DNA from: Planctomycetota bacterium
GTDB lineage: Bacteria > Planctomycetota > UBA8108 > JACQVS01
Length of the DNA stretch: 47,283 nt
Assembly (NCBI GenBank): GCA_028280485.1
Contig: JANQLS010000156.1
Location: 1-47,283 of the forward strand
Reading direction: 5' to 3'
The first letter of the stretch is position 1. Every line of letters begins with the position of its first letter. The position numbers and the translations under genes were made by a program. The notes beneath the pieces were generated by a model. The model saw only the letters and a list, made by a program, of their open reading frames with translations. It made no database searches and was not told the origin of the DNA. Of this stretch, positions 9,501 to 17,318 are shown piece after piece.

Positions 9501-9900
9501 CAGAAGTGCACTTTACGATGTGTTTCAGGCATTTGATTTCTCAGAACCCAGCGTGCCCAGCGACGGACGCCAAACGACGACGTCTGCATCTCAAGCTTTG
9601 TTCATGCTCAACAGTGAAGTCGTGGCTCAACAAACTCGCTCTTGGGCCGAAAAGCTAACGAAAGATTCTCATTTAACAAAAACAGAGCGAATCGTAGGGA
9701 TCTACTTAAAAAGCTTGAGTCGACTTCCCAACCCAAAAGAAATAGATCAAGCTCTCTCGTATTTAAAAGAGTACTCAAGGCTATTGGTTCAAAAGACTAA
9801 GGGCTCGAAGAAGCATCCCCCTGAATTCCTTGAAGCTCGATCTTGGCAGTCTTTAACAAAGGTTCTTTTGTCTTCTAACGAGTTCATATATATTCGTTAA
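6541..9900 (+). CDS. Planctomycete cytochrome c / DUF1549 / DUF1553 protein
   Basis: 1119 residues from the ATG at 6541; the frame also opens at a TTG at 6505 that would overlap the previous gene. After a signal peptide (about 6-28) comes a PSCyt1-type domain with haem motif CFKCH (Cys63, Cys66, His67). Next is DUF1549/PSCyt2 (about 175-390) with the hallmark WLDLVRYADSNG and a second CxxCH in GCARCHDHKFDPIS (Cys372, Cys375, His376). A middle region (about 510-640) looks like a beta-rich carbohydrate-binding insert. The C-terminal third is DUF1553 (about 800-1070), with NWLLSPQHPLTARVIVNRIWQ and RRLSAEELRDS. Such fusions are a planctomycete hallmark, extracytoplasmic and nearly always followed by DUF1501, as here. 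They are suspected redox or polysaccharide-linked enzymes, but no reaction is firmly established. Confidence 0.93.
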   Translation: MSITNLGFLTLMLVILVGTPSSSLPAQAEESSAKKSSTKEPSAQDSSATFFEKNIRPVLAQNCFKCHGKTQAKNNLRLHSLAAMLKGGDRGPALVPGKPQDSLLISVIQHGEVLKMPPRKKLSPKEIADFIHWVKIGAPWPNSKPIQPVEEIEGQNPTWSQEQLDHWAYQALKKVSPPQPKNSKWAYNDIDRFILNRLEKNQLIPSSPIDSRGLIRRLSFNLTGLPPSPQEVEDFALNPSLEAYRALIKRYLNSEAYGEKWGRHWLDLVRYADSNGLDENLAFANAYHFRDYVIRSFNEDKPFDQFLKEQIAGDLLKTQDSKSHRDAILGTGFLSLGAKMLAEDDPVKMEMDIIDEQVDTIGKVFMGLTLGCARCHDHKFDPISTREYYSLAGILKSTRTMEHFKVVARWAEQPLASEADLKKRVKIQNEITQLQSELHSLIEISNRRVSFNNKSFIKDYLLAGSLKLLYKNVEPIGKTHKKGKAENIWLYEIEEFKRGNVGVDRTNYGAKIGTLINVGKQPNFIEHEIELPESGHYQLELRYAAEASRPTTLTINGKTLSAPVASQVTGGWYPEQQKWFIEGLFEFKKGKNLLRFEHPQFFPHIDKFLIAKEPTLTQSELYKLGESRTSKLNPSLVHRWSEYLLKSQKNPQSVFNLWHHRLSNVQTPFKSASKFHQRIHRLNQEASLQSLAQIYQQEILKALSKNQKSILLNEQERKELQENLNSLNNPLLLPDRPENYYTPAQKAKFKFLNTLLKNRKNQITQHPTVMGVTDGKIQDLKIHFRGNPLTQGKRVPRGVLTSVPSFPISSPIKQSSGRLELANWLLSPQHPLTARVIVNRIWQWNFGKGLVQSSNNFGILGTAPSHPQLLDWLALRFMKSKTEGGFGWSIKALQREILISMAYRMGNDKSKQASHLDPDNRFISHHSLRRLSAEELRDSLLYISGNLELQLGGSLLPNANYSYVTSTANVNPKIYDSKRRSIYLPVVRSALYDVFQAFDFSEPSVPSDGRQTTTSASQALFMLNSEVVAQQTRSWAEKLTKDSHLTKTERIVGIYLKSLSRLPNPKEIDQALSYLKEYSRLLVQKTKGSKKHPPEFLEARSWQSLTKVLLSSNEFIYIR

Positions 9901-9902
9901 TC

Positions 9903-11336
9903 ATGAGTTTCAATTCATCACCCCCTCCATCCTCATCCTTGCTTTCAAGAAGAGCCGCTCTCAAACGAAGCGCCGCCGGATTTGGTTCTCTCGCCTTAGC
10001 TCAACTTCTAACTCAACAAAGTTTGAAGGAAGCACAAGCGGGATCGGGAAAGAACGAACAGCCGATCTATCACTTTCCCCCCAGGGCCAAACGAATCATC
10101 TTCCTGTTCATGCACGGGGGGCCTTCTCAGGTCGACACCTTTGATTACAAGCCGAAGCTAGAACGTGATCACGGGAAACCTCTTCCCTTCGCCAAACCGA
10201 GAGTTGTTTCCAGCCCGACCGGCAACTTACTTAAATCACCCTGGAAATTTAAGCAGCACGGTCAGAGCGGTGCTTGGGTGAGTGAGCTCTTTCCCCACCT
10301 CGCCAAAAAAGTTGATGACATCTGCTTCATTAAATCGATGCACGGCTCCAACTCCCGTCATGGCGGCGCGCTATTAGAACTCCATACTGGAAGCGACACC
10401 TTCGTTCGCCCGAGCATGGGATCATGGATCACTTATGGCTTAGGAACAGAAAACGAAAACCTCCCTGGCTTTATTACAATCTGCCCCACGCTGACTCATG
10501 GTGGCGTCAACGCCTACAGTTCGGCTTTCTTACCGGCGAAGTACCACGGCACGCCCCTCGGCAATGCGAGCATCCCTTCCAAACAGGCTAAGATTCCCTT
10601 TATTGAAAACAAAGATGGCTCTTCTTTAGCCCAACAACGCTTTGAGCTCGAACTCCTCCAAAAGATCAATCAGCAGAATCTCCAAAATACGGGACCCCAT
10701 TCTGATTTAGAGGCAAGGATTCAAGCCTTTGAGTTAGCCTTTAAAATGCAGGCTGAAGTTCCAAGCCTACAAGACATTTCCGATGAAACCCCCGAAACAT
10801 TGAAGCTCTACGGCATCGATAAAAAGGAAACCGAAAATTTTGGTCGGCAATGCCTCATGGCGAGGCGCTTTTGTGAACGAGGAGTTCGTTTTGTACAGTG
10901 TACTCACAGCTATAAATGGGACCAGCATGGAGGTCTTAAGAGTGGGCACACCAACAATGCCAAAGAAGTGGATCAGCCAATAGCGGCTTTGTTAACCGAT
11001 CTTAAAGCTCGGGGCCTCTTAAAAGACACCCTAGTGTTATGGGGTGGAGAATTCGGTAGAACTCCTGTCGCTCAAGGAAACGATGGGCGTGATCACAATC
11101 CTCAGGGCTACACGATGTGGATGGCCGGTGGCGGTGTTCAATCAGGTATGAGTTACGGCGAAACCGACGACTACGGTTATTACGCTGTGGATAAAAAAGT
11201 TCATCTTCACGATCTTCACGCCACAATTCTTTATTTACTCGGGGTCGATCATAAAAAACTGACATTCCAACACGGGGGGCGAAATTTCCGCCTCACCGAT
11301 ATTTATGGAGAAGTCATTCACGACATCCTTCTTTAG
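9903..11336 (+). CDS. DUF1501 Tat-exported protein (sulfatase-like fold)
   Basis: 477 residues. A twin-arginine-type leader SRRAALKRSAAGFGSLALAQLL (about 15-36) is followed by the DUF1501 domain. Its hallmarks are FLFMHGGPSQVDTFDYKP, the SMHGSNSRHGGALLELHTG block, CERGVRFVQCTHSYKWDQHGG and LVLWGGEFGRTPVAQG..GRDHNP. DUF1501 is distantly related to the alkaline phosphatase/sulfatase superfamily. The Asp/His residues in HGGPSQVD and GRDH are plausible metal ligands, but no substrate is established. It starts 2 bases after the stop of the PSCyt gene, so the two are surely co-transcribed and probably form one exported functional unit. It closes the operon that begins at 5352. No clear intrinsic terminator was seen in the 293 bases that follow. 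Confidence 0.93.
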   Translation: MSFNSSPPPSSSLLSRRAALKRSAAGFGSLALAQLLTQQSLKEAQAGSGKNEQPIYHFPPRAKRIIFLFMHGGPSQVDTFDYKPKLERDHGKPLPFAKPRVVSSPTGNLLKSPWKFKQHGQSGAWVSELFPHLAKKVDDICFIKSMHGSNSRHGGALLELHTGSDTFVRPSMGSWITYGLGTENENLPGFITICPTLTHGGVNAYSSAFLPAKYHGTPLGNASIPSKQAKIPFIENKDGSSLAQQRFELELLQKINQQNLQNTGPHSDLEARIQAFELAFKMQAEVPSLQDISDETPETLKLYGIDKKETENFGRQCLMARRFCERGVRFVQCTHSYKWDQHGGLKSGHTNNAKEVDQPIAALLTDLKARGLLKDTLVLWGGEFGRTPVAQGNDGRDHNPQGYTMWMAGGGVQSGMSYGETDDYGYYAVDKKVHLHDLHATILYLLGVDHKKLTFQHGGRNFRLTDIYGEVIHDILL

Positions 11337-11629
11337 TTCCCATAACGGGGTCATTGATCCACTTGCCCCCCCAAACTGTAAACTGAATTTAGACATCCAC
11401 ACACCTCATAACCTCCCTGAAAAGGATTTTTCCTCCCCCCTTGTCCTCAGGCGAGCAATTATTCCATCTGCACATCTGATAAGAAGTAAGAATTTTTGCT
11501 CTTCTCAGTTTCATTAATCCTTACGGGCTTCATCGGTCGAATAAAGTAAGGAAGATATAAGTACACTTAGAGATTCTGATAATTTAATCCAGAAGTTCAG
11601 GTCTCTTTCCACCTCAATGGAGATAAGCG

Positions 11630-12187
11630 ATGAAGGGCATGGTATTCACTGAGCTTCTAGAAATGCTAGAAGATCAATACGGGATGGATTTTGTTGAAGA
11701 TGTGATATTAGAGTGTGACCTGCCTTCGGGAGGAGCCTACACCGCGGTCGGAACTTATAACCACAAGGAACTCTTAACCTTAGTCAGCGCCTTTTCTCAA
11801 AAAACTGAAATTCCCATCCCGGCTCTCGTTAAAGCCTATGGAGAGTACCTCTGGACTCGCTTCACTGAGCTCTATCCCCAGTTCTTTGAGAACGTCAGCT
11901 CAGCGATAGACTTTCTCCCCAACGTCGAAAGCTACATTCACGTTGAAGTGAAAAAACTCTATCCCGATGCGGAGTTACCGAGTTTTGAAGTTGAAGTAAC
12001 TTCCGAAGACTCTCTCCAACTCATCTATCGATCTCCACGCCCTTTTCAGGATCTTGCCGAAGGTTTGATCGAAGCCTGCCTGAATCACTTTGAAGACGAA
12101 TGGGACCTTCAAAAAACGGTGATTGAGGATGAGGAAGATCCAAGAGTTCAGTTCCGAGTCACGACTTGCCAACTTCAATCCAATTAG
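11630..12187 (+). CDS. H-NOX haem nitric oxide/oxygen sensor protein
   Basis: 185 residues, the typical length of a stand-alone bacterial H-NOX domain. The N-terminus MKGMVFTELLEMLEDQYG matches the family. The proximal haem ligand is His104 in YIHVEVKKLY, and the haem-propionate-binding Y-x-S-x-R motif is complete (Tyr133, Ser135, Arg137). The family binds haem b and senses NO, in some members O2, and controls a partner protein. The partner is almost certainly the hybrid histidine kinase starting 8 bases downstream, since H-NOX/kinase pairs are a known arrangement in which NO binding inhibits the kinase. Whether the distal pocket holds the Tyr needed for O2 binding cannot be settled without alignment. 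The ATG at 11630 is the only start compatible with the conserved N-terminal Met-Lys-Gly. Confidence 0.95.
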   Translation: MKGMVFTELLEMLEDQYGMDFVEDVILECDLPSGGAYTAVGTYNHKELLTLVSAFSQKTEIPIPALVKAYGEYLWTRFTELYPQFFENVSSAIDFLPNVESYIHVEVKKLYPDAELPSFEVEVTSEDSLQLIYRSPRPFQDLAEGLIEACLNHFEDEWDLQKTVIEDEEDPRVQFRVTTCQLQSN

Positions 12188-12195
12188 AGTGACTC

Positions 12196-13587
12196 ATGAT
12201 TGATCCGACTGAAAGACTCAAACTTAGAATTGAACGAGAACGTTCAGCTAGAAAAGAAGCTGAACGTTTGCTCGAAGAGAAAAGCTTGGAGTTATTTCAA
12301 TTAAATAAAAGTCTTTTGGACATCAACGATGAATTGGAATCTCGAGTTGAGCAACGAACCCAGCAGCTTCTACTGGCGAATGAATCCTTAAGGACTGAAA
12401 ATGATCGTAGAGCAAAAACGGAAGAAGAATTAAGATCATCTAAAACAAAAGCTGAAGCTGCGAATTTAGCCAAGACTCAATTTTTGGCAAATATGAGTCA
12501 CGAGATTAGGACTCCCTTGAATGGAATCATCGGCTTCAGTGATTTGCTGATTGAAAACTTTAAAAATCCAATCGAATCTCCCGAAGTGAGCCAACAATGG
12601 CTCAACACCATTCACTCTGCAGGCAACCACTTACTCAGTCTTATCAACCATATTTTAGATTTATCTAAGATCGAAGCTGGCTGTTTAGAATTAGAAAAGA
12701 AATCCTTCAATCCAGAAAAAACCATTCAAGAAGTTCTTTCTGTTTTTACTCTCCAAGCTAAAAGCAAGGGAGTTCAATTAGAAGTCTTTATCGATGCGAG
12801 TGTCGAACAAGCCATCGTCAGTGATGCCGTTCGCATGCGACAAATTTTATTTAACCTGCTGAGCAACGCCTTAAAGTTTACCAATCAAGGAAAAGTCACC
12901 CTTAAAGCAGGGTTAATTTTGGAAGAAGAACCCACTTTAAAAATTTCTGTTCAGGATAACGGAATTGGGATTCCCCAAGAAAAGCTCGAGAAAATATTTG
13001 ATCCCTTCACTCAGGCCGATGCTTCTACAACTAGAAAATATGGTGGTACTGGCTTAGGGCTGACGATCAGTCGTCAATTTGCTCGACTTATGGGAGGTGA
13101 CCTCATCGCAGAAAGCGAGATCGGAAAAGGAAGTACTTTTCACTTATCGATCAAAGCTCCGCTTTGCACCAAATCTCAAACTGAAAAGAAAGCTCGAGCG
13201 AATACTAAGGATATAGAAATTCAAAAGGGCCTCAATGTCTTGATCGTCGATGATGTTGAAATGAATCGGACTTTGATGAAGGCGATCCTGAAAAAGATAT
13301 CAGCCAATTGTTCAACATGTGAGAACGGAAAAGAAGCTGTCGCATATGTAGAGAAAAACCAACCCGACCTCATATTAATGGATAATCAAATGCCGGTGAT
13401 GGGAGGCTTGGAAGCGACTTCGAAGATACGAGAGTTGGGCCTCGAAACTCCCATCATCACATTAACTGCAGGAGCGATGGAAGAAGACCGTGACATCAGC
13501 TTAGAGCACGGAAGTACCGACTTTTTAACGAAACCCATCAACAGTGAAAAACTGTTTCAGGCGATTCAACGGATTTTAAGTACATAA
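12196..13587 (+). CDS. H-NOX-associated hybrid histidine kinase
   Basis: 463 residues, soluble, with no membrane segment. Order: an N-terminal coiled coil (about 5-90, rich in Glu/Arg/Leu), then HisKA with H-box NMSHEIRTPLNG (phosphoacceptor His102). The HATPase domain has N-box LLSNALKF (Asn224), G1 DNGIGIP (254-260) and G2 GGTGLGL (283-289). The C-terminal receiver (about 346-463) has acidic pocket Asp352/Asp353, phosphoacceptor Asp396 in LMDNQMP, Thr424 and Lys446. All catalytic residues are present, so autophosphorylation and intramolecular relay to Asp396 are expected. There is no PAS or other sensor domain, so input must come from the H-NOX protein encoded 8 bases upstream, as in HnoK-type systems. 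No output regulator is adjacent. The next step may therefore be an unlinked phosphotransfer protein and response regulator. Confidence 0.94.
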   Translation: MIDPTERLKLRIERERSARKEAERLLEEKSLELFQLNKSLLDINDELESRVEQRTQQLLLANESLRTENDRRAKTEEELRSSKTKAEAANLAKTQFLANMSHEIRTPLNGIIGFSDLLIENFKNPIESPEVSQQWLNTIHSAGNHLLSLINHILDLSKIEAGCLELEKKSFNPEKTIQEVLSVFTLQAKSKGVQLEVFIDASVEQAIVSDAVRMRQILFNLLSNALKFTNQGKVTLKAGLILEEEPTLKISVQDNGIGIPQEKLEKIFDPFTQADASTTRKYGGTGLGLTISRQFARLMGGDLIAESEIGKGSTFHLSIKAPLCTKSQTEKKARANTKDIEIQKGLNVLIVDDVEMNRTLMKAILKKISANCSTCENGKEAVAYVEKNQPDLILMDNQMPVMGGLEATSKIRELGLETPIITLTAGAMEEDRDISLEHGSTDFLTKPINSEKLFQAIQRILST

Positions 13588-14105
13588 AAGGTAAACTTAT
13601 ACAGATTCCGCGTGGGACATCTAAAACATAAGAATAGAATTTTGAAATTAAACTGTAAGTCTACAATTTAATTCACTACTGATATTTTCTCGATAGTTAA
13701 TTCAGCAAGAAAATGGGGTCAAGAAGATAAGAACTCTAAGAGGCTGTGATTTTCTTGCCCATATTTTCTTGCTAATATTCTTAAATGAAACCCCATATAT
13801 TTTGATCAACAAAGAAAGCAGTCTCAGTCGTATCAACAGAGCGAAAGAAAGCTTAATCTTTTTGATTGAACTATGAAACGCGACTGAAAAACCTCAAAGG
13901 TTGTAATACATATTATCTTTGAGACGATTAACTAAGTGCCTTTTGAAACTTTATAGAGATCTGTAAATTTGATAATTGAGGAAGCATATTTTAGCCCTCA
14001 ATCAAAATAGAGAAACGCATTAAATCGGTGAGGAATAAGCCCCAAGAAAAAAGCCTCTTACTCCAAGGAATAAGAGGCCAATTAATCGTCGAACCCTACT
14101 ATCGC
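13588..14105. other. AT-rich convergent intergenic region with long inverted repeat
   Basis: No coding frame was found in this 518-base gap between convergent transcription units. An imperfect inverted repeat joins 13704-13725 and 13752-13773 (arms AGCAAGAAAAT...CAAGAA), which could form a hairpin of roughly 18-20 bp with a 26-base loop. A weaker AT-only stem (AATTAAA/TTTAATT) lies at 13646-13673. Neither has a downstream T-run in the plus direction, so they are not clear terminators for the H-NOX operon. Confidence 0.5.
14047..14078 (-). terminator. Intrinsic terminator of the PQQ propeller gene
   Basis: Read on the minus strand there is an 8-bp stem GCCTCTTA/TAAGAGGC (14053-14060 with 14071-14078) and a 10-base loop, followed at once by six T (14052 down to 14047). 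It lies 27 bases past the stop codon of the gene at 14106. Confidence 0.88.
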
Positions 14106-15392
14106 TTAACGCCCAATGTAATAGAGATATTTATCTGATCTCAGTAACAATCCTTCGCCCAAGACCACGGGTGAAGCATTGAAATCGGATTCGTCGGAGG
14201 AGATTTCGTTGTGAGCCAATTGTTTAAATTGAGGCTTAGCATCGAGAACAAAAGTTCCATTGAAGCGTGAGACTACGTAAATTTTTCCATCGGCAAGCAA
14301 AGCAGAAGCGTAGACTGAACGCGCCCCACTGAGACGCTCTTGGTAAACACTTTCCCCAGTCTCAGCCTTCACGCAATGAGCGATGCCTCGGTCGGAAACC
14401 CAGTAAAGGTGCCCCTTGTGATAGACAGGAGAAGTGACGTAAGATCCGTCGCGAATTCTCCATACTACATTGGAATCGGTAACGTTTTTGCGTCCACCTT
14501 GCTTGATAGCAATCGCATTTCCCCCTCGGCCTCCGATGATGTAAACGACACCATCGTTGACGACGGGGCTAGGACAAGTTGCGCGATCGCTGAAGCTATC
14601 GGCATACCAACGTAATTTTCCATTCGTGGGATTCAGGGCCCAAACTTCACCGGGAACGCTCGCGATGAGTTCATCTTTCCCCTTGAAGCTACTGACGATA
14701 GGAGTACACCACCAAGCACCGTAACCTTCAGCCGGGGAACGCCACTTTTCATCCCCAGACTTGATGTCATAAGCGATAATCGATTCACATTCGACACTCG
14801 CAGGAACGATCACCAAGTTTTTATACTTAACTAAACTCGCTCCTGAACCAAAGCGATCCGTTCCCGGTCGCTCTGAAACATTCTTTTTCCAAAGTTTGTT
14901 TCCGTTGATGTCGTATGCAATCAGACCGCTCTTACCGAAAAACGCAACGACGGTTTTACCATCGGTAATCGGCGTACTTGAGGCGTAACCGTGATTCGGG
15001 ATACCAATTCCACTGTAGGATTGTTCTCCCGAAGCCGCTGGCATACTTTTATCCCAGACGATTTTTTTGCTTTTGGAATCGATACAGAGAACATGAAGTT
15101 TTAAGCTCCCGATCGATCCTCGACTGCCATCGCCATAACCGGAATAAGAAGTCAGGTAAATTTTGCCATTGTGATGAATGGGACTGGAGGTTCCTGGTCC
15201 CGGCAGAGCGACTTTCCATTGGATGCCCTTAGAGTCGCCCCACTTAAGAGGTAGGTTTTTAGCTGAACTGGCTCCTGATCCGCCCGGCCCTCGAAACCCA
15301 GTCCAATCTTCTGCTTGAGTGGTCGAAACCACCCAAGCAGAAAGGATTAGATTGAGCATGAGAGCTTTCATTGAAAGACTGAAGCTCTTCAT
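14106..15392 (-). CDS. Secreted PQQ-like beta-propeller repeat protein
   Basis: 428 residues with a signal peptide (hydrophobic 8-24, cleavage likely after TQA). The mature protein opens with DWTGFRGPGGSG, a signature of planctomycete PQQ-like propeller proteins. It then carries seven or eight blades of the form G-K/N-I-Y-x-x-x-x-G...W-K/R, for example SSPIHHNGKIYLTS, CIDSKSKKIVWDKSMP, AYDINGNKLWKKNV and YDIKSGDEKWRSPAEG. These repeats adopt an eight-bladed fold as in quinoprotein dehydrogenases and BamB. No quinoprotein catalytic Asp/Glu set or disulfide was identified, so it is more likely a binding or scaffold propeller than a dehydrogenase. It is followed by its own terminator. The Arg/Gly-rich gene upstream ends 30 bases before this start and runs the same way, so the two may be co-transcribed. 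Confidence 0.88.
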   Translation of the reverse strand: MKSFSLSMKALMLNLILSAWVVSTTQAEDWTGFRGPGGSGASSAKNLPLKWGDSKGIQWKVALPGPGTSSPIHHNGKIYLTSYSGYGDGSRGSIGSLKLHVLCIDSKSKKIVWDKSMPAASGEQSYSGIGIPNHGYASSTPITDGKTVVAFFGKSGLIAYDINGNKLWKKNVSERPGTDRFGSGASLVKYKNLVIVPASVECESIIAYDIKSGDEKWRSPAEGYGAWWCTPIVSSFKGKDELIASVPGEVWALNPTNGKLRWYADSFSDRATCPSPVVNDGVVYIIGGRGGNAIAIKQGGRKNVTDSNVVWRIRDGSYVTSPVYHKGHLYWVSDRGIAHCVKAETGESVYQERLSGARSVYASALLADGKIYVVSRFNGTFVLDAKPQFKQLAHNEISSDESDFNASPVVLGEGLLLRSDKYLYYIGR

Positions 15393-15422
15393 GTGTGTAT
15401 TGCCTACTTAAGGTGAAAAGTA

Positions 15423-16442
15423 TTAGGCATCATCATCAGAAGGGCGACGACGACGGCGATCACTGTCACCACCACGTTCGCCACCACGGCTTCCACCGCG
15501 TGCTCCGCCGCGACCACCTCGCTCACTTCCACCCCGTTGGAACAATGCGCGACGATCGAGTTCAAAAGGCTTACCGGTAAGTTTTTTGTGGCCTTCTTGT
15601 TGTTCTTTCTTCAATGAAGCAACGGCTTCTTTGAAAGTTTCTTTGGTAAGGGCATCCATTTTCTTACGGATTTCGGTGAAGTCAGGACGTTCACCACCAC
15701 GACGAAGACCACTGAAGAGTTCACGACGCTTGTCGCTTCCTTTTTTGATGATCTCTTCGATTTTCTTGGTTTGATCTTTGGTGATCTTCAACGTTTTAAC
15801 AGTCGAAGCCATCAACAACGCGCGAACACCTTGTTGTTGGTAGTGGATCTCATTCAAGCGAGTGACTTGTTCTTTTTTGAGTATCTCAGCGATTTGTTTT
15901 TCGAACTTAGCTTCGAGAGCTGCACGTTTCTTTTCGTATTCTTTGCGAGCTTTTTCGCGTTCTTCATCTGAAGGACGTTCGGGACGTTCTTGAAGTGAAA
16001 CTTCGGTTCCCTTATCGTCCTTGTCGTCATCATCAGTGGGACGTCTACGACGACGTTGGTCTCCACCACGTTCACCACCACGACCACCTCGTCCACCGCG
16101 GTCAAAGCCACCACGGCTACGTTGGGGGCGAATCTTACGGGCTTCTTCAGCATAACTGGCGAGGACTCCATCGAGTTTCTTGCCTTGCTCTTCAGTCACT
16201 TTGAGTTCTTTACGAACTTGCTTGGCACCTAAAAGACGAGCTTTATTAATAGTAGAAAAACCAGAGAAACCACCGCGACTTCGGGAGAATCCACCCCGTT
16301 GGCCACTTCTTTGACCACCTTCACGATCGCCACCACGACGACCACCACGACGTTGACCGCCTTCTTCCTGAGCGAATGCAGGAAGGGTCAATACGAGCCC
16401 TAATGCGAGGGCCATAAAGAATTGAGCTTTGTTTCGAGACAT
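15423..16442 (-). CDS. Exported Arg/Gly-rich Spy-like helical protein
   Basis: 339 residues from the ATG at 16442, which has AAGGAG seven bases upstream. An ATG at 16472 in the same frame would add ten residues ahead of the signal peptide and lacks such a site. The signal peptide ends at LPAFAQ. Two low-complexity Arg-Gly-Gly/Asp blocks follow, one at the mature N-terminus and one at the C-terminus (RGGERGG-type runs, then RRRRRPSDDD). Between them lie helical segments with the pattern LKVTEEQGKKLDGVLASY and LKITKDQTKKIEEIIKKG, like planctomycete periplasmic Spy/CpxP-type proteins. A highly charged middle (about 110-200) is probably coiled coil. Possible roles are a periplasmic chaperone or a metal- or polyanion-binding protein; neither is proven. 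It lies upstream of the PQQ propeller gene. Confidence 0.7.
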   Translation of the reverse strand: MSRNKAQFFMALALGLVLTLPAFAQEEGGQRRGGRRGGDREGGQRSGQRGGFSRSRGGFSGFSTINKARLLGAKQVRKELKVTEEQGKKLDGVLASYAEEARKIRPQRSRGGFDRGGRGGRGGERGGDQRRRRRPTDDDDKDDKGTEVSLQERPERPSDEEREKARKEYEKKRAALEAKFEKQIAEILKKEQVTRLNEIHYQQQGVRALLMASTVKTLKITKDQTKKIEEIIKKGSDKRRELFSGLRRGGERPDFTEIRKKMDALTKETFKEAVASLKKEQQEGHKKLTGKPFELDRRALFQRGGSERGGRGGARGGSRGGERGGDSDRRRRRPSDDDA

Positions 16443-16868
16443 GTTCGATCTCCTTAATCGATCTGAATCCATGGGGGTTAGGTCAGATCCTATTTAAAAA
16501 ACCGGCATCCCCTCGCCGGAATAATCACCTAAGTACATACATTTTTTTACCTTAGAGCGAGACATGCAGCCTCTGTTCACCATCGATTCTGAATGTTTTC
16601 ACAGAATTGGCAATCTCTTGAAAGGCTGATTAGAATGCTCGAATCCCGTCTTGAACTGGCAGCAAGGTTTCAGTAAAGAAGGTGGAAACCTTTCGACCCT
16701 TCGCGGGACAGTGAGTTAAACCAACCAAAATTGGTGAGGTTCCTGTCGGGTTTGAGAAATATCTTGGGGGAATTTCGGGATCAGGGACCAGCCCCCCTAA
16801 GTCTTAAGCCCTTAAGACATCAACAAATGTAATTCGTTCATGGCAATGTCATTTAGATAAATTGACTC
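16443..16868. other. Divergent intergenic region with a compact structured block
   Basis: This 426-base gap lies between divergent genes. No coding frame was seen. At 16664-16747 there is a compact set of stems: AAGGTTT/AAACCTT (16664-16670 with 16686-16692), CCC/GGG (16697-16699 with 16705-16707), and GACAG/CTGTC (16707-16711 with 16743-16747) enclosing ACCAA/TTGGT (16720-16724 with 16731-16735). It could be a leader RNA of either flanking gene or an operator region. No known riboswitch consensus was matched. Confidence 0.4.
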
Positions 16869-17318
16869 ATGGGTAAAGAAAACAAAACGAATAAGAGCAA
16901 GAGCCTCTTCCGGAAGATCCTTCGATTCTCGCTCTATCTGTTCATCGCCCTCATCGGTCTTGGAAGCGTGTACGCCTACTGGACTTTTGCCGATATTGAA
17001 GCCCCGGATGTGAGTGACTTTGAAATGCCTGAAGTGGATGACTCGGCTGAGGGGAATGGGTGGCAACACGTTCAAGAACTCGCTGAGATGGGATTATGGA
17101 AGGGAGAAGAGGAACGTGGATAAAATTATAGGGGGGATGATTTTCATCCTAATCTTCCAGAGGACTCCGATGACACAAATGAAGAGACGACGAAGATGGG
17201 TCAGTTTAACTGCTGTATTGGAATATTTGAGTTTGAGCTTTTTGCCACATTACATTTTCCAGAGCTTCGTGAAAAACGAACTCCCCCTAAGAATATTGAA
17301 ATAAATCATGGAAAGTAA
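16869..17318 (+). pseudogene. Broken first copy of the tandem membrane-anchored family
   Basis: An 84-codon frame starts at 16869 and ends at TAA 17121. Its N-terminus is a clear relative of the three full genes downstream: basic leader, one membrane segment (about 19-41), then TFADIEAPDVSDFEMPEVDDSAEGNGW, matching the DIEP-D-SDL...VD...NG block of the paralogues. Past the TAA the same frame stays open for 64 more codons with similar acidic composition (NYRGDDFHPNLPEDSDD...), closing at 17316-17318 inside the next gene's start. The simplest reading is a gene disabled by a nonsense change and already shortened, because paralogues are 480-535 residues. A short functional membrane peptide remains possible. 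Confidence 0.6.

Noticed and set aside
15854..16204. Long frames in other registers across the Arg/Gly-rich gene
   Set aside because: Skewed codon composition of Arg/Gly/Asp tracts keeps several frames open; only the 16442 frame has a signal peptide and ribosome site.
17014..17304. 96-codon plus frame overlapping the broken first array copy
   Set aside because: It is another frame of the pseudogene; the family resemblance lies in the frame starting at 16869.
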